Of a stretch of DNA of 64,000 nucleotides, positions 47,224 to 55,284 are shown in pieces (the stretch's first letter is position 1; each line of letters opens with the position of its first letter). The translations under genes were made by a program, and so were the position numbers. This stretch comes from Deferrisoma camini S3R1. GTDB taxonomy: Bacteria; Desulfobacterota; Deferrisomatia; Deferrisomatales; Deferrisomataceae. Under the pieces are notes generated by a model that saw only the letters and a list, made by a program, of their open reading frames with translations, was not told the origin of the DNA and ran no database searches. The stretch is taken from contig NZ_JAFN01000001.1 of NCBI RefSeq assembly GCF_000526155.1, positions 3,102,264-3,166,263 on the forward strand. The letters are read 5' to 3'.

Positions 47224-48507
47224 ATGACTATTCAGCTCCCGAGAGACGCTCACGGTTACGATTATGAAAATCAAGTGTGTGCTCTGCTACTTGCGCGAGG
47301 CTATTACCTCGAAACACGTCTGATTCTCAAAAAAGGCACAGAGGAAGTATTAGAGTTTGACGCAATAGCCACACCAGTCACTGACTATGAAAATCGCTCA
47401 ATCGTCGAGGTTAAAAGCGGCAACTGGGGTATATCCGATATATTCAAGCTTTACGGACAGGTTATGTATATGGGTGAGCAAGACGCCAAGCTCATCCATA
47501 AGAAGCCCGTTAGTGATACAAAAAAACAGGCAATAGATGAAGTCATTAAAAACGTTCCTGTAACTCCACTGCATGTCAATCTTGACTCAGATGATCCTCT
47601 TGGCGCTATACCATCTGGATTAGAAATCACTAATGATATCACGAAAGCTATTTTTCTAGGTTCTTGGTGGGCACGATCAGCTGAACGTGTTGCTCAGAAG
47701 CGTTTTCGAGATTATTTCAAATCCTTCCAAGAAAAACCTGAAGTTGTCGAATGCGCAAAGACATATGTAGATGCAATAGCTGAATGCCTTTTTAGGAAAA
47801 CGCCGCTATCTCGAGTGGATGCGCTTTATGATGCGTACAAAGAAGCACCACAACTCACGTCAAGATTGATCGACTATATCGTCGAAAATTCTAATGAGAG
47901 CAAGCAAGCAGTTAGAGCATCCGTATTCAATAATCATGAGAGGCCTTATCTACAGCATGTAGCCGCCAAGGAGTTCAGTGCGCGGATATCTATAATAAAA
48001 AATGCGTATGACGCCGTACTGAAAGAACGAAATATACTGGAAAGTGGTGGAATTGGTTGGAGTTGGGATGGCCTAATAAAAAGCGTACTTCCAGTTGCCT
48101 TTCGCCGCGGAATGGAAGAATTGGCGGAATTTCCATTGCCCAACAATATTCCCTTCTTTTTCCAAGTGTTTATAGAAGTCTTTGGCGGTTTCTATTATCC
48201 AGAGAATGATAGAGAAAATAACGCTATTTCTGAAGCAACCGGTATTCCGGTTGATGTTATACCTAACGCCTTAGATCTTCTTGATATTTTCTTTCCTATT
48301 CCGAACGGCTGGCTTTTTAAGGGAGACGAAATTCATATGCTAAAAGGCGTACCCGCTTATCTTCGAGGTGCTGGCTGTTTTACAAGAGATAGTTTATATG
48401 GAGAAGATTGGAAATCAAATGTTTCCTCAAGGCAGAGGCAGTTTTTGGGGGAGTGGCACAATGCCCTGTACCACATACTTGAACCGTCGCTCAAAGTGGA
48501 GGAATGA
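47224..48507 (+). CDS. Cassette 2: protein with PD-(D/E)XK nuclease-like N-terminus
   Basis: 427 residues. Residues 11-85 have the layout of a PD-(D/E)XK nuclease: Glu15 in GYDYENQVCALLLARGYY, Asp46 in VLEFDAIATP, and Glu62-x-Lys64 in SIVEVKSGNWG, followed by an amphipathic helix (DIFKLYGQVMYM). This is the order of Mrr/YraN-like and restriction endonucleases. Residues 150-427 are mostly helical with no recognised domain. Nuclease activity and defence role are inferred. Single gene in its cassette, ends directly at attC2; AT-rich. Confidence 0.75.
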   Translation: MTIQLPRDAHGYDYENQVCALLLARGYYLETRLILKKGTEEVLEFDAIATPVTDYENRSIVEVKSGNWGISDIFKLYGQVMYMGEQDAKLIHKKPVSDTKKQAIDEVIKNVPVTPLHVNLDSDDPLGAIPSGLEITNDITKAIFLGSWWARSAERVAQKRFRDYFKSFQEKPEVVECAKTYVDAIAECLFRKTPLSRVDALYDAYKEAPQLTSRLIDYIVENSNESKQAVRASVFNNHERPYLQHVAAKEFSARISIIKNAYDAVLKERNILESGGIGWSWDGLIKSVLPVAFRRGMEELAEFPLPNNIPFFFQVFIEVFGGFYYPENDRENNAISEATGIPVDVIPNALDLLDIFFPIPNGWLFKGDEIHMLKGVPAYLRGAGCFTRDSLYGEDWKSNVSSRQRQFLGEWHNALYHILEPSLKVEE

Positions 48508-48594
48508 GCGCTAACAAGCGCATACAGTCGACCGTAAAAAGCGCCGCTTGTTCCTCGCTCCGCTTTTTCCGTCGGCTGATGCTAGTCGTTAAGC
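48508..48594 (+). repeat. attC site 2
   Basis: GCGCTAACAAGCGCATACAG at the left, GCTGATGCTAGTCGTTAAGC at the right. Core boxes GCTAAC/GTTAAGC; inner stem AAAAAGCG/CGCTTTTT. Crossover G|TTAAGC at 48588. Confidence 0.9.
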
Positions 48595-48601
48595 CTAAAA
48601 C

Positions 48602-49657
48602 ATGGACTATAAGTACATCGTCATATACAGATTTGAAGGAATATCGCCTAGCAACTTAGACGAAGATAAGCCTGTTTATCAAGATGATGAGCGTGGGATT
48701 AATGTCATTTTAACAGCGGACATTAATCGGCACTGTCTGCTCATTGATACGGGTTTAGCTTGCGCAAGTCTCCTGTTACGCGGGATGTTTGGTGGAGAAA
48801 AAATCCAAGATTTGCCAATAGCGATTGATGCTGAAGTAACAAAAATCCAGGAAAAAAGAGTATCCACGAGTAAAACCGGCGCATATGTAGTAATAATTAT
48901 TGATGGGCGGGCGGAACTAGATATAAAAGAGAATCTACATAGGGAAACGGAACATTTTCGCATTTGCTTTGCTGCCATTGATAAAGAATTAATACGCAAA
49001 CAGCATAGAGAAACAATTAATGCAATAGTGGCTTCGTTGGCGATAGCGACAGGCCCTGAATACCATGCAGAAAAGGTTGCTAGTGGAATTCACTTTATAG
49101 ATGAAAATGGTAAGCCATTATTTAGCTACACATTTCAAGGTGGGCGAGTTCGCGAAATTCTGTCAAAGCCAGTTAGTTCCGATAAGGAATGTGAAATTAA
49201 TAAGGTAATCAGTCTATTCATTTCTAATCCAACACTTAAGACGCCTGTTCGGTTGGTGACGCAATCACTCGAAACCACGCAAGATAATTTAAGAGCCTTC
49301 ATGTCCGCGTGGTCAGCACTAGAAATATTGGTCAATAAAATATTTCCTATTTACGAAGAAAAATTCATATCTGCAATATCAGATGACCACAACTCTCATG
49401 GAGTGGGCAATTTCCTAGAGCGCATCAAAGTTGTAATGAAAGACAAATATAGACTTACAGATAAGTTCTCGTTGATTGCGTCTTTCTTGAGTAGTGAGAT
49501 AGCAGATGATATTGAATTGTTTAAGCGCATGAAGCAGTTACGAGACGACATTTATCATGGTAAGGAGTTTGATGAAGAGGATCTTCCTGTAGAAGATGTA
49601 CGTAAAATGGCAGCGAAATATCTAAAGGATCATATGCTAACAAATAAAAATGGTTAA
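48602..49657 (+). CDS. Cassette 3: protein with C-terminal HEPN-like domain
   Basis: 351 residues. The last 120 residues resemble an ApeA-type HEPN domain: FMSAWSALEILVNKIFP, then FLERIKVVMKDKYRL, and RMKQLRDDIYHGKEF, where Arg314-x4-His319 is the canonical R-x4-6-H ribonuclease motif. The N-terminal two thirds is beta-rich and unrecognised. HEPN proteins commonly act as RNases in defence or toxin systems. Single-gene cassette, stop codon overlaps attC3; AT-rich. Confidence 0.72.
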   Translation: MDYKYIVIYRFEGISPSNLDEDKPVYQDDERGINVILTADINRHCLLIDTGLACASLLLRGMFGGEKIQDLPIAIDAEVTKIQEKRVSTSKTGAYVVIIIDGRAELDIKENLHRETEHFRICFAAIDKELIRKQHRETINAIVASLAIATGPEYHAEKVASGIHFIDENGKPLFSYTFQGGRVREILSKPVSSDKECEINKVISLFISNPTLKTPVRLVTQSLETTQDNLRAFMSAWSALEILVNKIFPIYEEKFISAISDDHNSHGVGNFLERIKVVMKDKYRLTDKFSLIASFLSSEIADDIELFKRMKQLRDDIYHGKEFDEEDLPVEDVRKMAAKYLKDHMLTNKNG

Positions 49658-49726
49658 CAAACGCATTAACTCGGACAATTTGCTACGCTGCGCTTCGCAA
49701 ATTACCGGTTATGCGAGGCGTTAGCT
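49652..49726 (+). repeat. attC site 3
   Basis: GTTAACAAACGCATTAACTC ... CCGGTTATGCGAGGCGTTAG. Inner stem AATTTGC/GCAAATT around TACGCTGCGCTTC. Crossover G|TTAGC at 49720. The inner loop sequence is shared with attC4. Confidence 0.92.
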
Positions 49727-49740
49727 GCTGAAGGAAGCTC

Positions 49741-50340
49741 ATGGGTATAGAACATGCAAAGTCTGAATCCCCCATACACTGGCGCTATTTTTTGGCGCTG
49801 GAAGAGGATTTACGTCAGCTAGCTAGGTATATCGAATTTGCGGAAGATAATTTTTCAACATATTCTGTAGAGCTTGCCTCCTTGTTACTTAGCGCAGGTT
49901 CTGAAATAGATGTTGTTGCGAAACAAATATGTAAAAGGATAAAAAGGGATTCTAAAGCAAATAACATTGGGCATTACGCTAATCAAATAGGGGCGGCATT
50001 GCCAAGCGTGGGCAAATTCAAATTGTCTCTTCCAAAATACGGTTTGTGTTTGCACCCTTGGAAAAACTGGTCTTCTAATCCAAGAAAAAGTCCATATTGG
50101 TGGAAATCATATAACAACGTAAAACACCAAAGGCACACTCACTATAAGGAGGCCAATCTAAAGAATGTGTTGAATGCACTTGGGGGGCTGTATGTGTTGG
50201 TTCTGTACCTTTATCCCGAACTTGCTGAGCAGGGTAGGCTGTCCCCAAATCCGTCATTATTCCGGCCTGAAGCATCATTTTTTAATGGTATATCATGCTT
50301 GGATACAGAGCTTCTAATAAAGTATGAGTTACGCAGCTAA
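49741..50340 (+). CDS. Cassette 4: helical protein, possibly HEPN-like
   Basis: 199 residues, mainly helical. LALEEDLRQLARYIEFAEDN and VELASLLLSAGSEIDVVAKQIC suggest a helical bundle, and YWWKSYNNVKHQRHTHY (119-135) has an N-x-x-K-H motif seen in HEPN-like proteins. No R-x4-6-H in the usual place, so the assignment is weak. The stop codon overlaps attC4; AT-rich. Confidence 0.7.
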   Translation: MGIEHAKSESPIHWRYFLALEEDLRQLARYIEFAEDNFSTYSVELASLLLSAGSEIDVVAKQICKRIKRDSKANNIGHYANQIGAALPSVGKFKLSLPKYGLCLHPWKNWSSNPRKSPYWWKSYNNVKHQRHTHYKEANLKNVLNALGGLYVLVLYLYPELAEQGRLSPNPSLFRPEASFFNGISCLDTELLIKYELRS

Positions 50341-50406
50341 CAAGGCGCTCGTTCGGACGCAAACTACGCTGCGCTTCGTTTGCGCCGCACAGCTTGGTCG
50401 TTATAC
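50335..50406 (+). repeat. attC site 4
   Basis: GCTAACAAGGCGCTCGTTCG ... CACAGCTTGGTCGTTATACC. Inner stem GCAAAC/GTTTGC around TACGCTGCGCTTC, as in attC3. Crossover G|TTATA at 50400. Confidence 0.92.
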
Positions 50407-50710
50407 CGATTGAAAATTTGGTAGTAGTGAAAGAGCATAAAGCATGAAATTCTGTAGATGACATTGAGGGTATGTATAGTCGCTATCATAAGAAAAGTGG
50501 CTTTGTTGGTGGTCTTGTTTTATATATGTACCAGAAAAAACTGCAAAATGGGTTCTTCCGGGTTTCTGGTGGGTAGAGATCGCGGTAGTTTGGTTCGCCG
50601 AAGGGAAAGTTGGCATCGGAGTGGATGGGAGAAGTTGGGAAGGCATATAATCACAACCGACAGGGTGATCCTGGTCCTTTTAGGCCAGACATGTAATAGT
50701 GAGGTGCCAA
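50407..50710 (+). other. Gene-free start of the fifth cassette
   Basis: About 300 AT-rich bases before hicB. Short reading frames on both strands (60-87 codons) have no ribosome site or recognisable motif and I do not support any of them. It could hold the hicBA promoter and operator. Confidence 0.4.
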
Positions 50711-50929
50711 ATGAAAGCTGAGTTTACAGCTATCATAGAAAAGGCCCCTGAAGGCGGGTATTGGGCAATATGTCCAGAAATACCGGGAGCCAACGGTCAA
50801 GGTGAAACAATTGAAGAGGCAAAAAATAGCTTAAGAGAGGCTATTGAGTTGATCTTGAAAGACAGAAGGGAAGACGTCCTGCGTGGTTTGCCGGAAGATG
50901 TGATACGTGACAAGGTGCAGGTAGCATGA
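50711..50929 (+). CDS. hicB: HicB-family antitoxin
   Basis: 72 residues: KAEFTAIIEKAPEGGYWAICPEIPGANGQGETIEEAKNSLREAIEL is the HicB partial RNase-H fold. The C-terminus (LKDRREDVLRGLPEDVIRDKV) lacks an added HTH. It normally neutralises HicA RNase. ATG at 50711 has GAGGTG upstream. The stop overlaps the ATG of hicA, whose product is broken. Confidence 0.88.
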   Translation: MKAEFTAIIEKAPEGGYWAICPEIPGANGQGETIEEAKNSLREAIELILKDRREDVLRGLPEDVIRDKVQVA

Positions 50930-50975
50930 AGCGTCGTGATCTAGAGCGAAAGCTCAGGATCGCGGGCTGCTATCC
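50926..50975 (+). pseudogene. hicA: Truncated hicA toxin gene
   Basis: The frame starts MKRRDLERKLRIAGCY, the normal HicA N-terminus (first helix and the GCY before the RNA-binding loop). It then changes to GC-rich, proline/arginine-coding sequence (PPAGGEARCRPAAP) with no HicA features; the catalytic histidine region is absent. The switch near 50973 is also the right edge of the AT-rich island. Confidence 0.8.
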
Positions 50976-51029
50976 TCCGGCCGGGGGCGAAGCCAGGTGC
51001 CGCCCGGCCGCCCCGGCGGGCCGTGGCTG

Positions 51030-51057
51030 TTCGACCGACGACCGACGACCGAACTTA
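51030..51057 (-). repeat. Heptad array at the stop codon of the diguanylate cyclase gene
   Basis: Minus strand: TAAGTTCGGTCGTCGGTCGT, continuing CGGTCG. The TAA is the stop codon of the diguanylate cyclase gene. Confidence 0.75.
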
Positions 51058-53115
51058 CCCCCAGCCCGCGTACTCCCGGATGTCCGAGAACAGCACCACA
51101 CGGTTCCGGCCGGTCTCCTTGGCCGCGTACAGGGCCTGGTCGGCCTGGGAGATCAAGTTGTCGGGGGGGTCTTGGCCGTCCTGGGTCACGCTGATGCCCA
51201 GGCTCGCCGTGACCCGGATCGTCGTGTCCTCCCAGGGGATCTCGGTCTCTTCCAGGGCGGAGCGGATCCGCTCGGCCAGGGCCCGGGCTCCGGCCTCGTC
51301 GGTGTTGGGCAGCAGCACCGCGAACTCCTCCCCGCCGTACCGGGCCACCAGGTCCGTCTCCCGGCCCATGCTCCGCAGCGTGGCGGCCACGACCCGCAGC
51401 ACCTCGTCGCCGGCCGGATGGCCGTAGCGGTCGTTGATCCGCTTGAAGTGGTCCACGTCGGCCAGGATCAATGCAACCGAGGTCGGGTACCGGCGGGCCC
51501 GGGACAGCTCGGCGGTGAGACGGTCCAGGAACGCCCGGCGGTTCCACAGCCCGGTCAGGCCGTCGCGGGTGGCCAGCTCCCGAAGCTGGTCCAGGGTGCG
51601 TAGCTGCAGCAGGGCTTGGGCGGCCAGTTGGGCCAGCACGTCGCAGAACGCCACCGCGGCCGGGTCGAACGCCCCGGGCTGACGGTGTCCGGCACACAGC
51701 ACCCCCAGGGGCTCGCCGTGGGCCTGTAGGGGGTACATGAGCAGGCTCGGGAACTCCGGCAGCCGGATGCCAGGACCGAGCAGGGGCCGCCGGGTGTTGG
51801 TGCGCCCCTCGTGGTAGTGGAGGTAGTTGCGGCTGGCCAGCACCCAGCCGGCCAGGCCGGAGTCCAGGCCGAACTCGGTGCCCCGAAGGTGGGCCCAGGG
51901 CTCCAGGGAGGCCTCGACCCGGAGGCGGCGGTCCTCGCCCACCAGGGCCACCAGGCCGAATGGGGGGGCGAGCCGCTGGGAGAGGGTGGTCAGCAGCAGG
52001 TCCAGTACCTCGCCGGGGGACGAGAATTCGGCCACCCGTCGGGAGAACTCGTGGAGGTGCTGGAAGTCGCGGGCCTCCCGCTTGACCGCCTCGAACGCCC
52101 GGATCTGGTCGAGGAACTCCCCCACCAGGTGCGCCGCCACCTCCAGGGCGGTGACGTGGGCCTCGCCGAACGCCTGGGGGCCCAGGCTGTCCACGGCCAG
52201 CACCCCTTGCACCCGGTCGTCCGACACCAGGGGAACCCCGGCGAACGATCGCACCGGCACCCGGGAGGCGTAGTAGCCCAGCCGCGCCGTGGGATCCTGA
52301 AGGTCGCCGATGCACAGGGGTTTGCCGTTGCGGACGATCCAATGGAACGCGGTGGCGTCTAAGCGGATCTGGGCGTCCTCGCGCAGCCCGCCCTCGCTGT
52401 CGGACACCAGCTCCCGGATGTACAGGCCGCCGTCCCCGGTTCGGAGCACCAGCAGGGCCGAGTGGGCGTGCACCCTCTCCTTGAGCTGGGTCAGGAACCG
52501 GAACAGGGTCTCGTCGATCCGCACCAGCCCCCCCCGGCCCCCCAGCTCCACCGGGGTGCGGGCGCCCAGGGTCTCGGTGTCGCGTCGGAGCTTCTCGTAA
52601 GCGATCCGGAGCTTCCCCCTGCGGCGGCGCTCGGCCCAGGCCACGGCCGCGGCCGACACGGTCACCAGCTCCAGCCGCAGGAACTCCCAAGGGATGTCGG
52701 GAAGGGGGCGAAGCCCGGCGGCCACCGCGGGCAGGGCCAGCAGGCCCCCCAGGGGCACCCACGCCGACAGCGCCACCAGCACCGCGGCCAGGGCCGCCGT
52801 GGGCCACGGCGGGGGGGCTCCGAGGGCCCGAACCACGGTGTGCACGGCCAGGATGGTGAGCACCCCCACCTCGACCCGATCCAGGTCCGCCGGGCGGTCG
52901 GCCACGGTGGCGGCGTGGAGGCGCCACACGTAGTGGAGGGTGAACACGGCCAGCAGGGCCAGGGAGCCGGGCCCCACCCCGGCCTCGGGCGAGAACGCCC
53001 CGGCCCACAGGGCTGCCGCGTAGCCCGCGGGAACGAGGGTGCGGACCGCCAGGGACCAGGCCGCGACCCGATCGGCGGGGAGCCGGGACCGGGAGCGCCT
53101 AGCGGCTGGGGGCAT
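51055..53115 (-). CDS. Membrane diguanylate cyclase with two GAF domains
   Basis: 686 residues. Five to six hydrophobic segments in residues 18-160, a first GAF (about 200-350: FAGVPLVSDDRVQGVLAVDSLG), a second GAF (about 370-510: FPSLLMYPLQAHGEPLGVLCAGH) and a C-terminal GGDEF domain with an active GGEEF motif (RYGGEEFAVLLP) and an RxxD inhibitory site five residues before it (RETDLVARY). It makes cyclic di-GMP and is probably product-inhibited. The start overlaps ftsB by 17 bases, placing it last in the envelope operon. Confidence 0.92.
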   Translation of the reverse strand: MPPAARRSRSRLPADRVAAWSLAVRTLVPAGYAAALWAGAFSPEAGVGPGSLALLAVFTLHYVWRLHAATVADRPADLDRVEVGVLTILAVHTVVRALGAPPPWPTAALAAVLVALSAWVPLGGLLALPAVAAGLRPLPDIPWEFLRLELVTVSAAAVAWAERRRRGKLRIAYEKLRRDTETLGARTPVELGGRGGLVRIDETLFRFLTQLKERVHAHSALLVLRTGDGGLYIRELVSDSEGGLREDAQIRLDATAFHWIVRNGKPLCIGDLQDPTARLGYYASRVPVRSFAGVPLVSDDRVQGVLAVDSLGPQAFGEAHVTALEVAAHLVGEFLDQIRAFEAVKREARDFQHLHEFSRRVAEFSSPGEVLDLLLTTLSQRLAPPFGLVALVGEDRRLRVEASLEPWAHLRGTEFGLDSGLAGWVLASRNYLHYHEGRTNTRRPLLGPGIRLPEFPSLLMYPLQAHGEPLGVLCAGHRQPGAFDPAAVAFCDVLAQLAAQALLQLRTLDQLRELATRDGLTGLWNRRAFLDRLTAELSRARRYPTSVALILADVDHFKRINDRYGHPAGDEVLRVVAATLRSMGRETDLVARYGGEEFAVLLPNTDEAGARALAERIRSALEETEIPWEDTTIRVTASLGISVTQDGQDPPDNLISQADQALYAAKETGRNRVVLFSDIREYAGWG

Positions 53116-53401
53116 CGGCGTCGGGGAGGAGGAAGAGGGTTTCGCCCTTGCGGATCATGCCCAGGTCCGCCCGGGCCCGGCGCTCGATGATGCGGGGGTC
53201 GGCCGCCTGGAGGGCCCGGATCTCGCGGACGAGGTCGCGCTCCCTGCGGCCCATCTCCGCCAGGTCCCGGACCAGATCGGCCTTCTCCCCCTGGAGCCGT
53301 CGCACCTCCGGGATCCCGTCGGGCCCCCACAGGGCCACGCCCAGGAACCCCGCCGCGGCCAGCACCAGGGCTGCGCACAGGAACCGGTCTTTCCTGCTCA
53401 T
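53099..53401 (-). CDS. ftsB: FtsB/DivIC-family septum protein
   Basis: 100 residues: short cytoplasmic start, one membrane helix (AALVLAAAGFLGVALWG), then a coiled coil (EVRRLQGEKADLVRDLAEMGRRERDLVREIRAL) and RRARADLGMIRKGETLFLLP, the DivIC signature. It links divisome assembly and sits downstream of the TonB-like gene. Confidence 0.9.
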   Translation of the reverse strand: MSRKDRFLCAALVLAAAGFLGVALWGPDGIPEVRRLQGEKADLVRDLAEMGRRERDLVREIRALQAADPRIIERRARADLGMIRKGETLFLLPDADAPSR

Positions 53402-53424
53402 GGCGAACGCCCTCCCAGGGCGGG

Positions 53425-54210
53425 TCATTCCAGCACGAACCGAAGGGTGACTGTGCCCCACTGCTCCGTATCGTCCCCCGGCGGCAGGGGATTGAACCGC
53501 AGGCGGCTCACGTAGTCGCGGGCCACCCGGTCCAGCTCGGCGGAGCCCCGCTGCACGACCAGGGTTTGGGTCACCTCCCCCCGGGGCGACACCCAGAACC
53601 GGATCCGCACGGTCACCGGCTCCACCACCCGAACCCGGGGCACCGGCGGGGCCTCCACGAGCCGCCGCTCGGCCCCTTCCTGCCACTCGATCTCCAGGGG
53701 CGCGGGCGGGGCCTCGGGTTCGGGCTCCGGCCGTTCCCGGGCCAACCGGGCCAGCAGCTCCTGGGCCCGGGCCGGGGCCTCGGCCGGGCCCGGAACCTCG
53801 GGGGCCACCTCGGGCAGGGGCCCCGCCGGGGCGGGGGCCGGCGCCCGGGGTGCCGGCCGGACCCAGGGGATCTCGGTGGGCTCGGGCAGCCGGGGGGGCT
53901 GCCGGGCGGGCAGCCGAACCGGCGGAGGGGCCCGGCGGGGCGGGGGAGCCGTCAGGGCCGGGGTCAGGGCCTCCTCGAGCACCGCGGCCGCCTCCCGGGC
54001 CGCCAGGGGCTCGGGGGGCGGCGGCTCGGCCGGCTCCGGAGGCGGCTCCGGCTCCGCGGGTGGGGGCTCGGGCCGGACCAGCTCCACCTCCACCGGGACC
54101 CGGTCCCGCACGGGAACGAACCATCGGGCCTCCGGGTAGACCGCCACCAGGGCGATGTGCAGGCCCAGGCTCGCCGCCAGGGCGAAGGCGAGGTGGCCCC
54201 GTCGGGACAC
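53425..54210 (-). CDS. tonB: TonB-family energy transducer
   Basis: 261 residues. One N-terminal membrane helix (LAFALAASLGLHIALVAVY), a long proline/glutamate-rich periplasmic spacer (about 45-160), and a C-terminal TonB domain (VTVRIRFWVSPRGEVTQTLVVQRGSAELD, RLRFNPLP). Together with ExbB and ExbD it uses the proton gradient to drive outer-membrane transport; a TolA-like role is possible. GTG start. Confidence 0.85.
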   Translation of the reverse strand: MSRRGHLAFALAASLGLHIALVAVYPEARWFVPVRDRVPVEVELVRPEPPPAEPEPPPEPAEPPPPEPLAAREAAAVLEEALTPALTAPPPRRAPPPVRLPARQPPRLPEPTEIPWVRPAPRAPAPAPAGPLPEVAPEVPGPAEAPARAQELLARLARERPEPEPEAPPAPLEIEWQEGAERRLVEAPPVPRVRVVEPVTVRIRFWVSPRGEVTQTLVVQRGSAELDRVARDYVSRLRFNPLPPGDDTEQWGTVTLRFVLE

Positions 54211-54214
54211 CGCG

Positions 54215-54619
54215 TCACCGCTTGGGGCGGGTCGCGATGGCCAGGCGGTGCAGACCCGCCCTCTTCGCCCGGTCCATCACGTCGACCACGTGGAGGTGCC
54301 GCGTGGCCTCGTCGGCCTCGATGATCACCATGGTGTCCGGGTTGGCCCGGGCCACCTCGGCGAACCGGGCGCCCAGATCCTCGGGGCTCACCCGCCGATC
54401 GCCCAGGTACAGGTTGCCGGCGGCGTCGATCTTGACCCGCAGGTCCCGAACCTCCTGGCGCACGGGCTCGGACCGGGCCTTGGGTAGGTCGATGCGGATG
54501 CCCGGCGACACCACGAACGTGGTGGACAGCATGAAGAAGATCAGCAGCAGGAACACCACGTCCACCAGGGGCGTGATCTCCAGGTTCACCAGCTCGCGGC
54601 GCTTCTTGCGGAACTCCAT
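54215..54619 (-). CDS. exbD: ExbD/TolR biopolymer transport protein
   Basis: 134 residues. Opening FRKKRRELVNLEITPLVDVVFLLLIFFMLSTTF contains the single membrane helix with its proton-carrying Asp; the rest is a periplasmic beta domain (VIIEADEATRHLHVVDVMD). Four bases from tonB and two from exbB. Confidence 0.93.
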   Translation of the reverse strand: MEFRKKRRELVNLEITPLVDVVFLLLIFFMLSTTFVVSPGIRIDLPKARSEPVRQEVRDLRVKIDAAGNLYLGDRRVSPEDLGARFAEVARANPDTMVIIEADEATRHLHVVDVMDRAKRAGLHRLAIATRPKR

Positions 54620-54621
54620 GC

Positions 54622-55275
54622 TCAGGCCCCTGCGGCCCGGGACGCCGGCGCGGCGCGGCGCTCCGGGCGTTTCACCAGGTCCACGAAATGGATGGCGTGC
54701 TGCTCGAGCTCCAGCACGATCCGGTCCACCTTACCGAGGAAGTAGCGGTAGGCCACGAACGCCGGGATCGCCACGGTCAGCCCCGCGGCGGTGGTGATCA
54801 GGGCCTCGCTGATCCCGCCGGCCAGGCTGGCGGGGTTGCCCACCCCTTCCACGCTGATCACGGTGAAGGCCTTGATCATCCCGGACACGGTTCCCAGCAG
54901 GCCCAGCAGGGGGGAGACGTTGGCCACGGTGCCCAGCACCCCCACGTACCGCTCCAGGTGGGCGGCCTCCCTGCGGCCCACCTCCTGCACGGCCTCCTTG
55001 ACCGCTTCGCGTTCCAGGCCGGCGTTCTTGAGGGCGGCCGACAGGATGCGGGCCAGGGGGCTACGGTTTCGGCGGCACAGGGCCAGGGCCTCTTCCTCCT
55101 GGCCCCGTCGGTACAGGTCCTCGACCCGGCGCAGCAGGTCCCGGGGGATGTTCCGGCCCGCGCGCAGCATCCACGCCCGCTCCAGGAACACCGCGAGCCC
55201 GATCACGGAGCACGCCGCGATGGGGATCATCAGGATGCCGCCTTTGAGGAGGTAGTCGTACATGGGGTTCTCCAT
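54622..55275 (-). CDS. exbB: ExbB/TolQ/MotA-family proton channel protein
   Basis: 217 residues with three membrane helices: YLLKGGILMIPIAACSVIGLAVFLERAW, then LGTVANVSPLLGLLGTVSGMIKAF (the conserved channel helix) and ITTAAGLTVAIPAFVAYRYF. Forms the stator with ExbD. Confidence 0.93.
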   Translation of the reverse strand: MENPMYDYLLKGGILMIPIAACSVIGLAVFLERAWMLRAGRNIPRDLLRRVEDLYRRGQEEEALALCRRNRSPLARILSAALKNAGLEREAVKEAVQEVGRREAAHLERYVGVLGTVANVSPLLGLLGTVSGMIKAFTVISVEGVGNPASLAGGISEALITTAAGLTVAIPAFVAYRYFLGKVDRIVLELEQHAIHFVDLVKRPERRAAPASRAAGA

Positions 55276-55284
55276 GCAAGGGGA

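Noticed and set aside
50407-50710. Coding genes upstream of hicB (87 codons plus strand, 81 codons minus strand)
   Set aside because: No ribosome site, no family likeness and biased composition; treated as non-coding cassette DNA.
51003-51603. Plus-strand extension of hicA into a long protein
   Set aside because: Beyond codon 17 the frame is the shadow of the diguanylate cyclase gene on the other strand.
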